64,000 nt of DNA from Nemopilema nomurai (Eukaryota > Cnidaria > Scyphozoa > Rhizostomeae > Rhizostomatidae): positions 4,692,212 to 4,756,211 of the forward strand of contig ML133436.1 of NCBI GenBank assembly GCA_003864495.1. The letters run 5' to 3'. This document shows, piece after piece, positions 37,601 to 46,431 of the stretch. Every line of letters begins with the position of its first letter. Positions within the stretch are counted from its first letter, which is position 1. The translations under genes and the position numbers were made by a program. A model generated the notes under the pieces. It saw nothing but the letters and a program-made list of their open reading frames with translations, had not been told where the DNA came from and ran no database searches.

Positions 37601-40600
37601 ATGATTTTGTATTCACTTATTAATATTTATATGTGTATCTAAAAGCAATTGAATTGTCTTTATGTTTATTTCAAATTGTGCTCATTTGCAAGTTATTCAA
37701 AAGTTCTTACCGGGAGTTGTGAAGGGCACTGAAAAGAAATTTGACAGATGAGTCACAATGATCATCATAATAAGAATATGCTATCGCTGCTATATTCAAT
37801 TCTAAACGGTTTTTTCCACGCAGACTTGTGTATGCAAATTTCATTTTTGATCGTTTTCTACCGAGACAGCTTTTACTACCTTAGAAAACCTCCTTCCAGT
37901 AACTGTTTCAAAAAACAAATTCTAAGGTTAGTAACTAACACATACTGATGTTTGATTTGAAGGATTAGCTAAGGGCCAAAAACTTTGATAAAGCTAATAT
38001 GTATTTAGCTCTTTATAAAGATACCCATTTTAAATCTCGAATTTTTCATATAACGGATGCATTACCATCATTAAGCTGGAGTTATAAGTGGTAAGGAAAG
38101 TTTTTACCTGTGACTGGGGCACTTGTTACTAGAGGTGGCTGGGTTATTTCACCTAGAAGAAAAATAAATTCCTATACTTTTGTTTAAAATGTCATTAAAC
38201 CAAATGTACATTTTTAAAAATTTTATTGGGAAAGTTCAAAGAAAGATTCAAATGTTTTTGTAAAGGCGTTTGATTTTCACTTCAGTGTTTATTTGTATTT
38301 CCTTACTTATTTTGATTTGTCACAAACAATGGGTAGAATACAGAGGGACTTACAAACCTGGTTTGCAAAACTTGCACGACAGTGGACAATTTCTCTTCAT
38401 GTAATCGCCAAACTTGGGATGTGTGCAGTACTTCTTCCTCATGTAGAAGTCACAGTAAGTAATCGTATCAATACAGGCGTCAACACCTACAGTTAGAGGT
38501 CGAGATATTTGCTGTAAAAACATGACAAATGCATAATGACTGTGTCAACATTGTCATGTGAAGTCAACACGCGACTACCTAGAACTGAACACCTAAAATC
38601 AATGCAATGCATATATGTTTAGCACAAAGCTATAGTTTCTAGGGTTTTATTTTTATAAAATCAGAGCTCATACTCTATGCAAAAATTTTAGAGCCGAGAC
38701 TTGACCATTTTATTGTTTAAATACACAGCCTTTCACATTAGCAGTCCATAGCCAATCTTATTTCATGGCTTTATTTTTTGGAACAAATGTAAGACTTTTG
38801 AATTTATGAATAGAATTACAGGGTTGCTGAAACATAAATATGATCCTTACCTATTGCCAATTGTCCAGCTTCCATGGATCCTAAAATATTAGCTTTGATA
38901 TATACATAAATGTCTAATTCTCACAAAATATTTCTTTTACGAATGAAACATACAAATCGGAAATCACAAAAAAATTCTTCACTCTAAGTTAGTGCCACAG
39001 TGCCACAGAACAGGCAGGAATTTTTGAAAATTACAACATATTTGAAAACCAATTTGAAGTCTAATTTGATATGTAATATGATTTTTTGAGATGTCACAGC
39101 AATTAGAATGTCCTCTTTTCACTATAGTATAGCAAAAGAGCCTGCTCTTCCACGCTAAGTTTAAAGACATAAACAGACAAAATAGCTGCATTTCAGTTAA
39201 ATGGAAATGGCAGTTACAAAAGTCTCACTTTGCGTGCAGAATCCACATGCTTTCGGACAGTTTTGTCTCATGTATGGGACAAATATGTCTTTTGTACAAT
39301 ACCCCTGTCTTCTGTAGTAGCTACAAGAATATGTTTTGTCTTTGCAATCCGCTGTGAAAGGAAAAGCTGATTTCAAGATAAGGGTCTTAGCAATATGCTT
39401 GCACATTGAACAGCTTGAATAGTCACGTAGCTCCATTTCTATTTTTCAGCTTTAATAATCATTTAGTTTCTAGATTTTCATCAAAATTTTTTAATAGTAT
39501 TGCTTCTTAATACAAAAAGCACCCAGAAAATTTCTTCCTTTTGAGCAAAAAGTATCAGTGATGGATTACAAAATGGGAAACTTACAAACTGTTTCAATAA
39601 CACGCGTTTGCTATTTGCTCTGAACAATGATTCTCTTCAAACCCTTTATTTTCATACATTAAAACTAGTATGAAGAATATCATAACTTCTCTTATAGGAA
39701 ATGATGTCATACCAAACTTGAATGCTTCAATAGTCAATCAATACATTAGAAAGATATCAAAAGGCGCTGCTGAAGTGCGCGGAACTTGTTATGCATAATG
39801 AGTATGAAAAACAGAAACAGAAAGTTATACATACCTGGTAATGGCACTAGAAGAGATAAATGACAGATCAATATTAATTCTTAATATTTATACTTATTGT
39901 TTTTATTGAATTATGCATTCAAGAAAAATGAATTTGCTTTTAATACTTAGCTTCTAAATATTTAGCAAAAACTATTTGATAGAAGGCTTAATATATATTA
40001 TCTCAACTTCTGCTTGACTCCACGAATCCTTTCTTAGTTCGACTTGCTGTAATTATTCATAATTCATTGTTTCCATTCTCCAAAGTATTGATCAAAACTT
40101 TATTTATCAATCGCACCAAAGCACAGATTCTTTGACATCTTTAACGAAGATATGGTCTTGGAACATACTCCACTGCATATAAAGCATTTTTAGAAATATA
40201 AAGCAAGTTGAGAATCGATTCTTACCTGTTGTAGGGGCTACTTCAGAAACTAGAAAAGAGCAACGAAAAAGTTTGCTTGTGATGCTCAAAAATGGCAAAT
40301 ATTATTTGCAATGATGATAAACTAATTTCGAAATATTTTTGTGCAGTCATTATCAGTTTGTAGTTGTGTCTCGTTTTATTACATGGAGACATTAGCAATG
40401 GTGTGATTGTCAGAGGTTTGGACAGGTATACGTTGATTACACTAGCCTACATTATCAGTGTTGCCATAATTGCTTTTAATGCAGCGGTTCATCTATGCAC
40501 AAAAAAACGGATAACGAGAATGCAACGGTATGCAGAATGAAACATTTCTATTGGGACTCACTTGGAGGCAAACTCTGCTTTGGCGGCTTTGTAAACCCTG

Positions 40601-43600
40601 TTTTAACAAAGAAATAACGAAAGTCTTACATTTTCTATCAATATGTACCCTTAAACGCAGAATTTTACATACTATGATTATTTAAATGGTTCATTTATTG
40701 TTTGCCTTTCAAGTAGATTTTTTCACATTTCTCTGATTTTCATGCACGTTTCTCTTCCACATAATGTTGTGGCTAAAGTGACAATCTTATAAATATGAGA
40801 CCAAATTGCAAGCTGCTTTCATTAAAAGTTTCTAATTTCATAATTTGTGTTGCATTTGTATCAATGATCACTTTAAGTCAATCGATAAATTTTGAAGCCA
40901 AGATCTAAGCACCTGGACATTTGTAGAGGAGATTCATTTGAAGGACGTCATAGTCACTGAAACCGGATCTTCTCCCAATCACTTTCTGCATCTTTGGGTC
41001 TCTTGTTTCGATCGTCAGTTTTCCTCTTCCAAAAGCAGTTCTCCCATAATGCATGATGCTTCTGTAATCATAAGGCACGCTCATGCTGTCAATGTCTGAT
41101 GCCTTCTGCTTGTCGAAATTGTATTGCATATCTGTTTTAAAAAAGGTGAAATTTGATTAAATTTGAGGTACAATCAGCTTCAAGCTTTAGATGAATTAGC
41201 TTACCAAAGCACCTGGTCCCATACAAGTGAAATTTAATTCTATACAATTCAACGCAAGTGACAAGAGTTCAGGGATGTGGAAAATTCAATCTGATTGGCC
41301 TTTCCTTCAATCGTACTTAACTATACTTTATAATAGCAAGAAAAGGCAGAACAAGTTTTTGCATACTTAAAGTATTCTTCCGTCCGACACTCCTCAGAGT
41401 ATGCAAATGTCGGGAAGTAACCAAAAGCTGACCGAATAAATAGCCAGTTGCAGATCGAAAACAAAAGAGGGTGATAAGAAGAGCGCATGCAAAAACCAGT
41501 TTCGCTTTCTCTTGTTATTGTGAAGTTTTGTACCGCAAAGCATGTGTTAACTAGATTCTCACTATAGAGAATTTCAATATCAGCATATATTGACCATTGC
41601 TTGCTTTTTCAATTGTACTCTGCTTCAAAGTAGTTGAACATTGAGATGCTTTACCTACAATGCCTGCCAAAATTGTTGGCACATTTGCGACAATTCTTTG
41701 ACTCGCGTTCACTCATCCCCCTCCCCCCCTTCGAACAATGTTGTGTTGCTGCTAAACGAAGCGTCGATTTTACACCAAACTTTTTCCCCAGATTGACTGA
41801 ATGCTTTACTTTGTTACCAACATTGTTTTAGGGGGGAGGAGGGGGATTAACAGCTTGTGGCGTGTCAAAGAAATGAAAAATACAAAAACCAGAGAAAATA
41901 CTGAGGTGTTCCAAGGACTTTTGGCAGGCATTGTAGGCTGATGAACGGTATTTGGAGCCGCATCATGGCATTCCGTATCATACCAACATTATTTGTTGTC
42001 ATGATTGATTATTTGTATTATGATATTGACGCAATGATATTGGCGCAATGATATTGGTGCAATTATATTCACGCAATGATATTGGCGCAATGATATTGGC
42101 ACAATTATATTGGCGCAGTGATATTGGCGCAATGATATTGGCACAGTGATATTGACGCAATGATATTGGCGCAACTTACTTCGTTGAATGTTCTCCCAGT
42201 GAATAATGACATAGTGATCTCTGTCCGGTCTACTCTGCTCGTGGTAAAAGCCAAGACTGTGAGCAACTTCGTGCATGACGATGCCTTTGTGCCAGCACCC
42301 ATCTGCCAGAGAAATGCCATTTCTTGTCCCAAAATAACCGACAGGCGATGAGCACCTAAAATTTGAGGTACTCAAAGGTTCATTGCGATAAAAACTGATT
42401 GCGAGGATTCTACATCCCAAAAAGCGTGGATTTGCATGACTGGATTGAAATCCATGAGCTTATAGACGCTGCTTTTAAGAACATTTGATTTTGTCACCTT
42501 TAACAGGCATAATGGTAGTTTGTGCGAAAATGCCATTTTCTCCTAATATAGTCCTTTATAGACAATCGTAATATAGTGTTGAACAAGTAAAAGATATATA
42601 GGAGAGAGAAAGACATTCCTTTTAAAGGTAAAATCCAGCAGAAAATCAACCTTTCTGACTCCAACTAAGTTTAGAGTGCTCACCCTTGGCCCATGTAGAA
42701 ATCAAGATAGCCTTTTTCGCTCTTTCTTTTCACAAAACGAAGGCAGGTCTTCTGGTGGTATTCTGAGATGGCATCATCTATTGCCTTTGCAGCTTTTGGT
42801 ATTTTTGCTAAAAAGAGTTCAAAAGCATCTTACTTTGAAAGCTTAAGCAATTTGAAATTCAGCAAGATTTGACTTTTTCATTTCATGTCTTTTTCGTTGA
42901 TTCATAGTGAAAGTGAAGCCATTTGGCAGTAATTGTATGGCTATTGCCTCGCGGTATAACATCAAATGCATACGCGGTTGACAATGGTTCTTGTTCTCAA
43001 CTTTCCTTGGTCTCACTCAATCTGTTCTTCTAGCTGATGGAAACTCATTAAGGACTTAACAGCTTTCACAACACTTAGCATTAATTTAGCATACACTTCC
43101 ATTGACGATCTGCGATTATGCGATACTGCAAAAAATGAGTTTTATCATTGGCACGAACTAGCCCAAGAGATATTGGATTTCTCTCCATCTATTCACTAAT
43201 TTTTAATAACAATTTTTGATAAACAGTTCACTGATAAGTCAAGAGCATATTCATCAAACTTTAGTTTTCCATACCAAGTTTCTCGTCAATTTCGTAAGGG
43301 ATCACAGTGGGCCAAAGTCCTGATTTCACCGCTGCAAGAGGGACAGCTGAGTTGGCTTTTCCGTTGAGATAAGCATCAATCTGCTCCTTTGTCAACTCCA
43401 TATCTCCTTGAAACAAGTCTGGATCTGAAAAACACCAACATTCACTTCAGGTTCCACTATTAGTAGCTTTTATCTCCATTGTCTGAATTGAGTCCACACT
43501 TTAAGCCTTGAATAGGACTCTCATAATCTGTTTTTGGAGTGTATTATTGTCTGCTGCAAGTCTTCTGCTACTGAGGCACTCTGTTAGGTAGCATGCTACG

Positions 43601-44192
43601 TTACGTTTACAGGTGGTCCTGTCATCCAATTGCGTTTTCCGCGTAGCCATTTTTCAAAAAACAATTCCGATCTATTCGAACAATTATTGACACAACAGCG
43701 ACGAATTTCTCAGAGAGATAAAGAAGTATTTATTCAAACAAAATATTTTCTATCTAGATTATTTTCATTGACAATGTATTACTTGAATAAAGACTCGCAT
43801 GAAAATATGCAAACAAACATTTTGCATTTCGCCGCATATCCACGAATGACTCAGATGATCTCTGCGTAGCTTCATCTACTATTGGAGTTGTATCATATCA
43901 GTGGCTATCTTAGCGTTGGAATGACTGGTTTTGTCGGAGCATTCGTGTCCTTTGAAACTAGCAGCAACCGTCTTTTAGTCAAAGGCGTATCGATCCCCAT
44001 TCAATATATAGGAAACCCCGTCAAAATAATGCTGGCACGGACAGCAAAATATGGCTACCGTCTATGGTCTTGTAATTATCAAAGACCTTGTAATTATCAA
44101 AAGCCTTGTCAATACTCACTTTCCATAGGGTCATTGGCCGTAGCCAGTACGGCGCAGAGGCCCAGAATCAAAACTCCTCCTGAAAGCCACAT
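16441..44192 (-). CDS. Giant secreted astacin-(ShKT)21-chymotrypsin-like protease
   Basis: About 65 exons on one strand join without a phase clash and sum to 5157 nt, predicting 1718 residues. Order: signal peptide (1 to about 20), propeptide with FQGD (29-32), astacin catalytic domain to about 247 ([13 protein letters not shown] with first zinc His near 144; Met-turn IMHYG), Thr/Pro linker, 21 ShKT domains (about 272-1443), linker, serine protease 1465-1718 (activation after Arg1476; His1517, Asp1566, Ser1665). ShKT type A (DCMDTI..NCPKTC) and type B (DACMDTI..NCPLSC) alternate throughout. Almost all array introns are phase 1, so modules can be added without breaking the frame. Expected to be secreted and activated by proteolysis. 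A two-gene alternative (astacin-ShKT and ShKT-protease) is possible, but I see no stop, signal peptide or start inside the array. Confidence 0.75.
17170..17285 (-). CDS. Giant gene: protease middle exon
   Basis: 116 nt, [13 protein letters not shown] to NTKNLGIK. The same length and intron phases occur in the three other protease genes of the window. The acceptor is CTTTCAG and the donor AAG|GTAGGC. Confidence 0.9.
17583..17803 (-). CDS. Giant gene: protease exon with catalytic Asp
   Basis: 221 nt. VGEHIF, then [13 protein letters not shown] containing the catalytic Asp, [11 protein letters not shown] and QCFITG. The acceptor is TTCTTAG and the donor ACAG|GTACGC. Confidence 0.9.
18525..18720 (-). 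CDS. Giant gene: protease exon with activation site and His
   Basis: [16 protein letters not shown] contains the Arg-Val activation bond and the Cys that usually tethers the propeptide; [11 protein letters not shown] holds the catalytic His. It is 6 nt shorter than the paralogous exons (196 versus 202), with the loop after AAHC changed. Confidence 0.9.
18851..18934. repeat. 42-bp direct duplication in intron
   Basis: Two tandem copies of a 42-bp unit beginning GATGTCTCCT, differing at a few positions, upstream of the first protease exon of the giant gene. No function is suggested. Confidence 0.6.
19412..19474 (-). CDS. Giant gene: Thr/Pro linker before the serine protease
   Basis: 63-nt phase 1-1 exon, [17 protein letters not shown], a Thr/Pro linker likely to be O-glycosylated. 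A 63-nt Thr/Pro exon occupies the same place in the gene at 59.7-63.9 kb. Confidence 0.75.
20072..20188 (-). CDS. Giant gene: ShKT 21 (type A, last)
   Basis: [18 protein letters not shown] followed by [11 protein letters not shown]: six Cys in ShKT spacing. This last domain next to the serine protease is 117 nt and the most divergent A type. It alone has Lys before the conserved Tyr (VKYM). Confidence 0.85.
20503..21994 (-). CDS. Giant gene module 10: ShKT 19 (A) and 20 (B)
   Basis: Exons: A 21875-21994 ([16 protein letters not shown]), spacer 21629-21649 (EAFAMGKG), B 21108-21230 ([16 protein letters not shown]), linker 20673-20717 ([14 protein letters not shown]), microexon 20503-20520 (VPFTTAG). 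All are phase 1-1. B lacks the 9-nt insertion present in most later B copies. Confidence 0.8.
22160..24293 (-). CDS. Giant gene module 9: ShKT 17 (A) and 18 (B)
   Basis: Exons: A 24174-24293 ([16 protein letters not shown]), spacer 23713-23733 (GAYAPGEG), B 23050-23181 ([16 protein letters not shown]), linker 22728-22772 ([15 protein letters not shown]), microexon 22160-22177 (VPFTTPG). The microexon ends at a GC donor (CCAG|GCAAGT). Confidence 0.8.
23555..23610. repeat. 14-bp tandem repeat, four copies
   Basis: TGCACCATTCATTA repeated four times with one T/A change, in the intron between ShKT 18 and its upstream spacer exon. Confidence 0.8.
24465..25981 (-). CDS. Giant gene module 8: ShKT 15 (A) and 16 (B)
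   Basis: Exons: A 25862-25981, spacer 25690-25713 (AGAYAPGEG), B 25291-25422 ([16 protein letters not shown]), linker 24845-24889 ([15 protein letters not shown]), microexon 24465-24482 (VPFTTPG). A is nearly the same as in modules 5-7 and 9. Confidence 0.85.
26153..27476 (-). CDS. Giant gene module 7: ShKT 13 (A) and 14 (B)
   Basis: Exons: A 27357-27476, spacer 27182-27205, B 26760-26891, linker 26629-26673, microexon 26153-26170 (APFTTPG). The microexon again uses a GC donor (CCAG|GCAAGT). The B-to-linker intron is much shorter here (86 nt) than in modules 5 and 6. Confidence 0.85.
27645..29142 (-). CDS. Giant gene module 6: ShKT 11 (A) and 12 (B)
   Basis: Exons: A 29023-29142, spacer 28850-28873, B 28430-28561, linker 28026-28070, microexon 27645-27662. 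Exons and introns match module 5 at offsets of 1666-1668 bp. Confidence 0.85.
29311..30810 (-). CDS. Giant gene module 5: ShKT 9 (A) and 10 (B)
   Basis: Exons: A 30691-30810, spacer 30517-30540 (AGAYAPGEG), B 30097-30228, linker 29692-29736 ([15 protein letters not shown]), microexon 29311-29328 (VPFTTPG). The upstream partner of the recent duplication. Confidence 0.85.
30955..33030 (-). CDS. Giant gene module 4: ShKT 7 (A) and 8 (B)
   Basis: Exons: A 32911-33030 ([16 protein letters not shown]), two spacers 32704-32733 ([10 protein letters not shown]) and 32420-32440 (GLFAPGEG), B 31795-31926, linker 31363-31407, microexon 30955-30972. The only module with two spacer microexons between A and B. 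Confidence 0.8.
32253..32308. repeat. 28-bp direct duplication
   Basis: GTTGATAATTGAATTTTTTG plus eight further bases, twice in tandem, in the intron upstream of ShKT 8. Confidence 0.7.
33318..35355 (-). CDS. Giant gene module 3: ShKT 5 (A) and 6 (B)
   Basis: Exons: A 35236-35355 ([16 protein letters not shown]), spacer 34634-34663 ([11 protein letters not shown]), B 34203-34325 ([16 protein letters not shown]), linker 33868-33912 ([15 protein letters not shown]), microexon 33318-33335 (APFTTPG). ShKT 6 ends at a GC donor (CCAG|GCAAGA) and has CPRSC in place of CPLSC. Confidence 0.8.
35769..37334 (-). CDS. Giant gene module 2: ShKT 3 (A) and 4 (B)
   Basis: Exons: A 37215-37334 ([16 protein letters not shown]), spacer 36876-36902 ([10 protein letters not shown]), B 36508-36630 ([16 protein letters not shown]), linker 36272-36316 ([14 protein letters not shown]), microexon 35769-35786 (APFTTPG). 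Confidence 0.8.
37711..39351 (-). CDS. Giant gene module 1: ShKT 1 (A) and 2 (B)
   Basis: Exons: A 39229-39351 ([18 protein letters not shown], then NCPKACGFC), spacer 38851-38880 ([11 protein letters not shown]), B 38358-38486 ([16 protein letters not shown]), linker 38108-38152 ([14 protein letters not shown]), microexon 37711-37728 (VPFTTPG). The most divergent module, next to the astacin domain, so probably the oldest. Confidence 0.75.
39835..40597 (-). CDS. Giant gene: three linker microexons after astacin
   Basis: Exons 40562-40597 (36 nt, [12 protein letters not shown]), 40226-40249 (24 nt, SEVAPTT) and 39835-39846 (12 nt, VPLP). All are phase 1-1 and bounded by AG and GT. The 12-nt exon is very small and resembles the start of the 18-nt VPFTTP exons found ten more times downstream. 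These calls rest on splice sites, phase and Pro/Thr content. Confidence 0.6.
40913..41131 (-). CDS. Giant gene: astacin exon with Met-turn
   Basis: [19 protein letters not shown] gives the Met-turn (SIMHY with the zinc-ligand Tyr). Later [18 protein letters not shown] closes the domain with its final Cys. The acceptor is AAAACAG and the donor CCAG|GTGCTT. Confidence 0.9.
41654..41937. mobile_element. Small foldback/MITE element in astacin intron
   Basis: CCTACAATGCCTGCCAAAA at the left end and its inverse at 41919-41937. Further inside, a C-rich tract near 41706-41728 faces a G-rich tract near 41831-41847, so most of the 284 bp could fold on itself. No coding capacity was seen. Confidence 0.55.
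42021..42174. repeat. Minisatellite of about 15 bp next to an astacin splice donor
   Basis: About ten imperfect copies of GCAATGATATTGGC(G), ending within a few bases of the donor of the HEVAH exon. Units differ by single bases. Confidence 0.85.
42180..42355 (-). CDS. Giant gene: astacin exon with zinc-binding motif
   Basis: [20 protein letters not shown] carries three zinc His and the catalytic Glu, followed by [13 protein letters not shown], diagnostic of M12A astacins. The acceptor is ATTTTAG; the donor CGAA|GTAAGT abuts the minisatellite. Confidence 0.92.
42684..42807 (-). CDS. Giant gene: astacin N-terminal catalytic exon
   Basis: [20 protein letters not shown], then [19 protein letters not shown]: the usual astacin segment with helix A and the first domain Cys. 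The acceptor is TTTTTAG and the donor AAGG|GTGAGC. Confidence 0.9.
43275..43424 (-). CDS. Giant gene: astacin propeptide and mature start
   Basis: [20 protein letters not shown] contains FQGD, the conserved FxGD motif whose Asp blocks the zinc in pro-astacins. [14 protein letters not shown] is the usual start of the mature enzyme. The acceptor is TTTTTCAG and the donor CTTG|GTATGG. Confidence 0.88.
44120..44192 (-). CDS. Giant gene: signal peptide exon
   Basis: [19 protein letters not shown] is a clear signal peptide, followed by NDPMES and donor GAAA|GTGAGT. No earlier in-frame coding sequence was seen, and an AT-rich box (AATAAAT on the minus strand near 44240-44250) lies about 50 nt upstream. 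Confidence 0.85.
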
Positions 44193-46367
44193 GATTGCTG
44201 CACCTGGTTCAGAAAGGTCCCCTGTTTTTCCGACCGATTCAATTTATTGCAGGCACCACGCTTTCGTTTCACGTGGTCTTCAGTGCTTTCATGAGGACTT
44301 TTGATAGCACTTGCCAGCTTCAGGTCAACTCTTCTGGATAGTCGGAAATTCTGGAGTTTTACGATAATTCAGCAAACACTGCTAGCCTTCCAGTAAATCA
44401 ATGTTGATGGTCATCCTGCTTCCCAAGTTTTCAAACGTGCTTTGATGAATACTATTTACGTATTCAAGCTCTTCTACGAAATACAGTCGTTCCGCAGTGA
44501 GGATAATCTAAACAAAAGTTGTTTTATGTTTCGCTTTGTGTCGTACGAAAACATATCTTGTAGAATTGCAAAACTGGTTTTCAAATACTCCTCGTCTGTT
44601 TATGGCCCTATGGCTTCTATTTATAAGCTTTTATTGAATTCTGTTAGTATGAGTAAAAAAATCAAGCTCTGAATTCCAAAAATTTCTCCCAAAAGCTCTT
44701 TTTCATAAGTTTTTGTGTAAGCCATTTTCGACGCGCTACCAGTCATTGAGTTGGTAACCTGCCTGTCAATCAAATCGCTGTTGAGAGAAATGTCGTGTCC
44801 CTGATTGCCTGAACACAAGAACTATGGATCGAAAAAAACATTAAGTTCTCACCCAAAGCTTGATATCATTGCAATCATTGGTCACAGGTTGTAAAACTTA
44901 GTCAAGACTTTTGATTCCCTAAGATAGCAAAAGATTGTATTTCTGTGGGGGTCTTAGGGCACAGACGATAAACAACGGACAAATCATTGCATGAATTTTA
45001 CTTTCTAAGTATCGAGTAAAAGTTTCTCTGCAGCTACAGGTTTCCATTCAGTAACGTTATTATCGAAGCTTCGAATATTCTACGATATGATCTTTTTCAA
45101 ATATGAAATTGGGTCAGCAAGGGAACTCAGTGTAAGGCTCAGTGTGATTTCGCACAGCAATGGCACTCTTTTGCTACATTTCTCTAGCCACGTTGTATCT
45201 CCGTTCATTATTAGAACATGTAGCTGTCAGCTGGCTCTTTTCTCTTAATATCTTGCACCTTGATTTTCCTTATGTTTACAAGCAGACCGAGCAAAGCCGT
45301 CTGCGCAACCCAACGCTAGTCGAAACTGCTTAAGTGGATTCCCTCCCCCCAACCCTCACCTCCCAAATTAGAGAAAATAGAGAAAATCAGAGATTCTACA
45401 CGAAGCTTAGATCTGGAGGGCTTAAAGCTGCTGTAGATATTTTGAATCTTTTTAGCGTGGTGAGGCAAACTCGCTTGGGCACTTGTACCAAAGCCAAGAG
45501 AAATCGACTTCTTCCAAAAACCGAGCTTTTTTCTCTAAAGTAAACACAAGAAAGCCGTCTTACGAATGCACACATAACTATGATTGCGAGCAGCAATGAG
45601 CAGTGTAGTACCATTTCTCACAAGATCGATATTTAACAGAATTAGAGCAACGGAGGCTGCAAAGTCACTCAGGACAATACGAACCTGCCAAAAGCATGGG
45701 CAATCGTCATTGGTACACCACAAAGCATCTCATTGCACTGTGATGCAATGAAAGGCTCTCGACCCTGGATTTTTTTCCAAAATCAGAGTCTTAATCGATC
45801 GGTGAGTGCATTTCTATGCACTGCTGAAAAGTTTAGGATGGATACATATTATGTTTCAGTACAATCCCTTGTTATACATCTTTGTAAATATTACACGTGG
45901 AAGATCTACCTATAGCCAATATCCAAGTATGTCCCAGGGAAGGGGGCTGAGCAGAATTTTAATCAGCAGGGGCTCATGCCAATGAGTGCCCCTATGACGG
46001 ATGGTAAAATTACAAGCAATTAGCATGCAAAATATTTGTTAAGAGAATGCAGTTTTGATGCAACGAGCATTGATCAGCCTAGGGATGCAAACATTGATAG
46101 TTTACGGATCAATGGAAATTTTGAGTGCCTCAATACTCATGCAAGATGTTTATCAGATTAATAAAGTAATTCATAATGTAATTTACGAAGCTGTCTTATT
46201 TTCAAATGTTTCATCAAGTGTTTTTGTTTGTTGACATCATATCTGGTTGTCTGAATAAACATGATTATTACTTTTAATTCATTCTGCTAGATTAAAATTT
46301 TGTTTGTTCACAGCAAACTTGACAGAAGCAAAACATACAAACAAGGACAGACCTTGTATTTTGCCAT
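44193..46367. other. Intergenic region between divergent protease genes
   Basis: The giant gene (minus) and the 46.4-kb gene (plus) are head to head here, so this 2.2 kb holds both promoters. Frames within it have no recognised motif. No other gene is supported. Confidence 0.5.
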
Positions 46368-46375
46368 TATAAAAG
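46368..46375 (+). promoter_or_regulatory. TATA box of the 46.4-kb protease gene
   Basis: TATAAAAG lies 64 bp before the ATG, compatible with transcription starting about 30 bp downstream and a short 5' UTR. The neighbouring paralog has a similar box at the same distance. Confidence 0.6.
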
Positions 46376-46431
46376 GGTTTCAGCGAACTTTGATTTCTCA
46401 CTCCTGGTGCTTCAGTGTTCAGGACTTCAAC

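Noticed and set aside
20072..39351. Regularly spaced repeats, considered as CRISPR or satellite DNA
   Set aside because: The repeats are 120-132-nt coding exons with splice sites and six-Cys translation, in clearly eukaryotic DNA.
42160..42351. Plus-strand 63-codon frame
   Set aside because: Antisense of the astacin zinc-motif exon.
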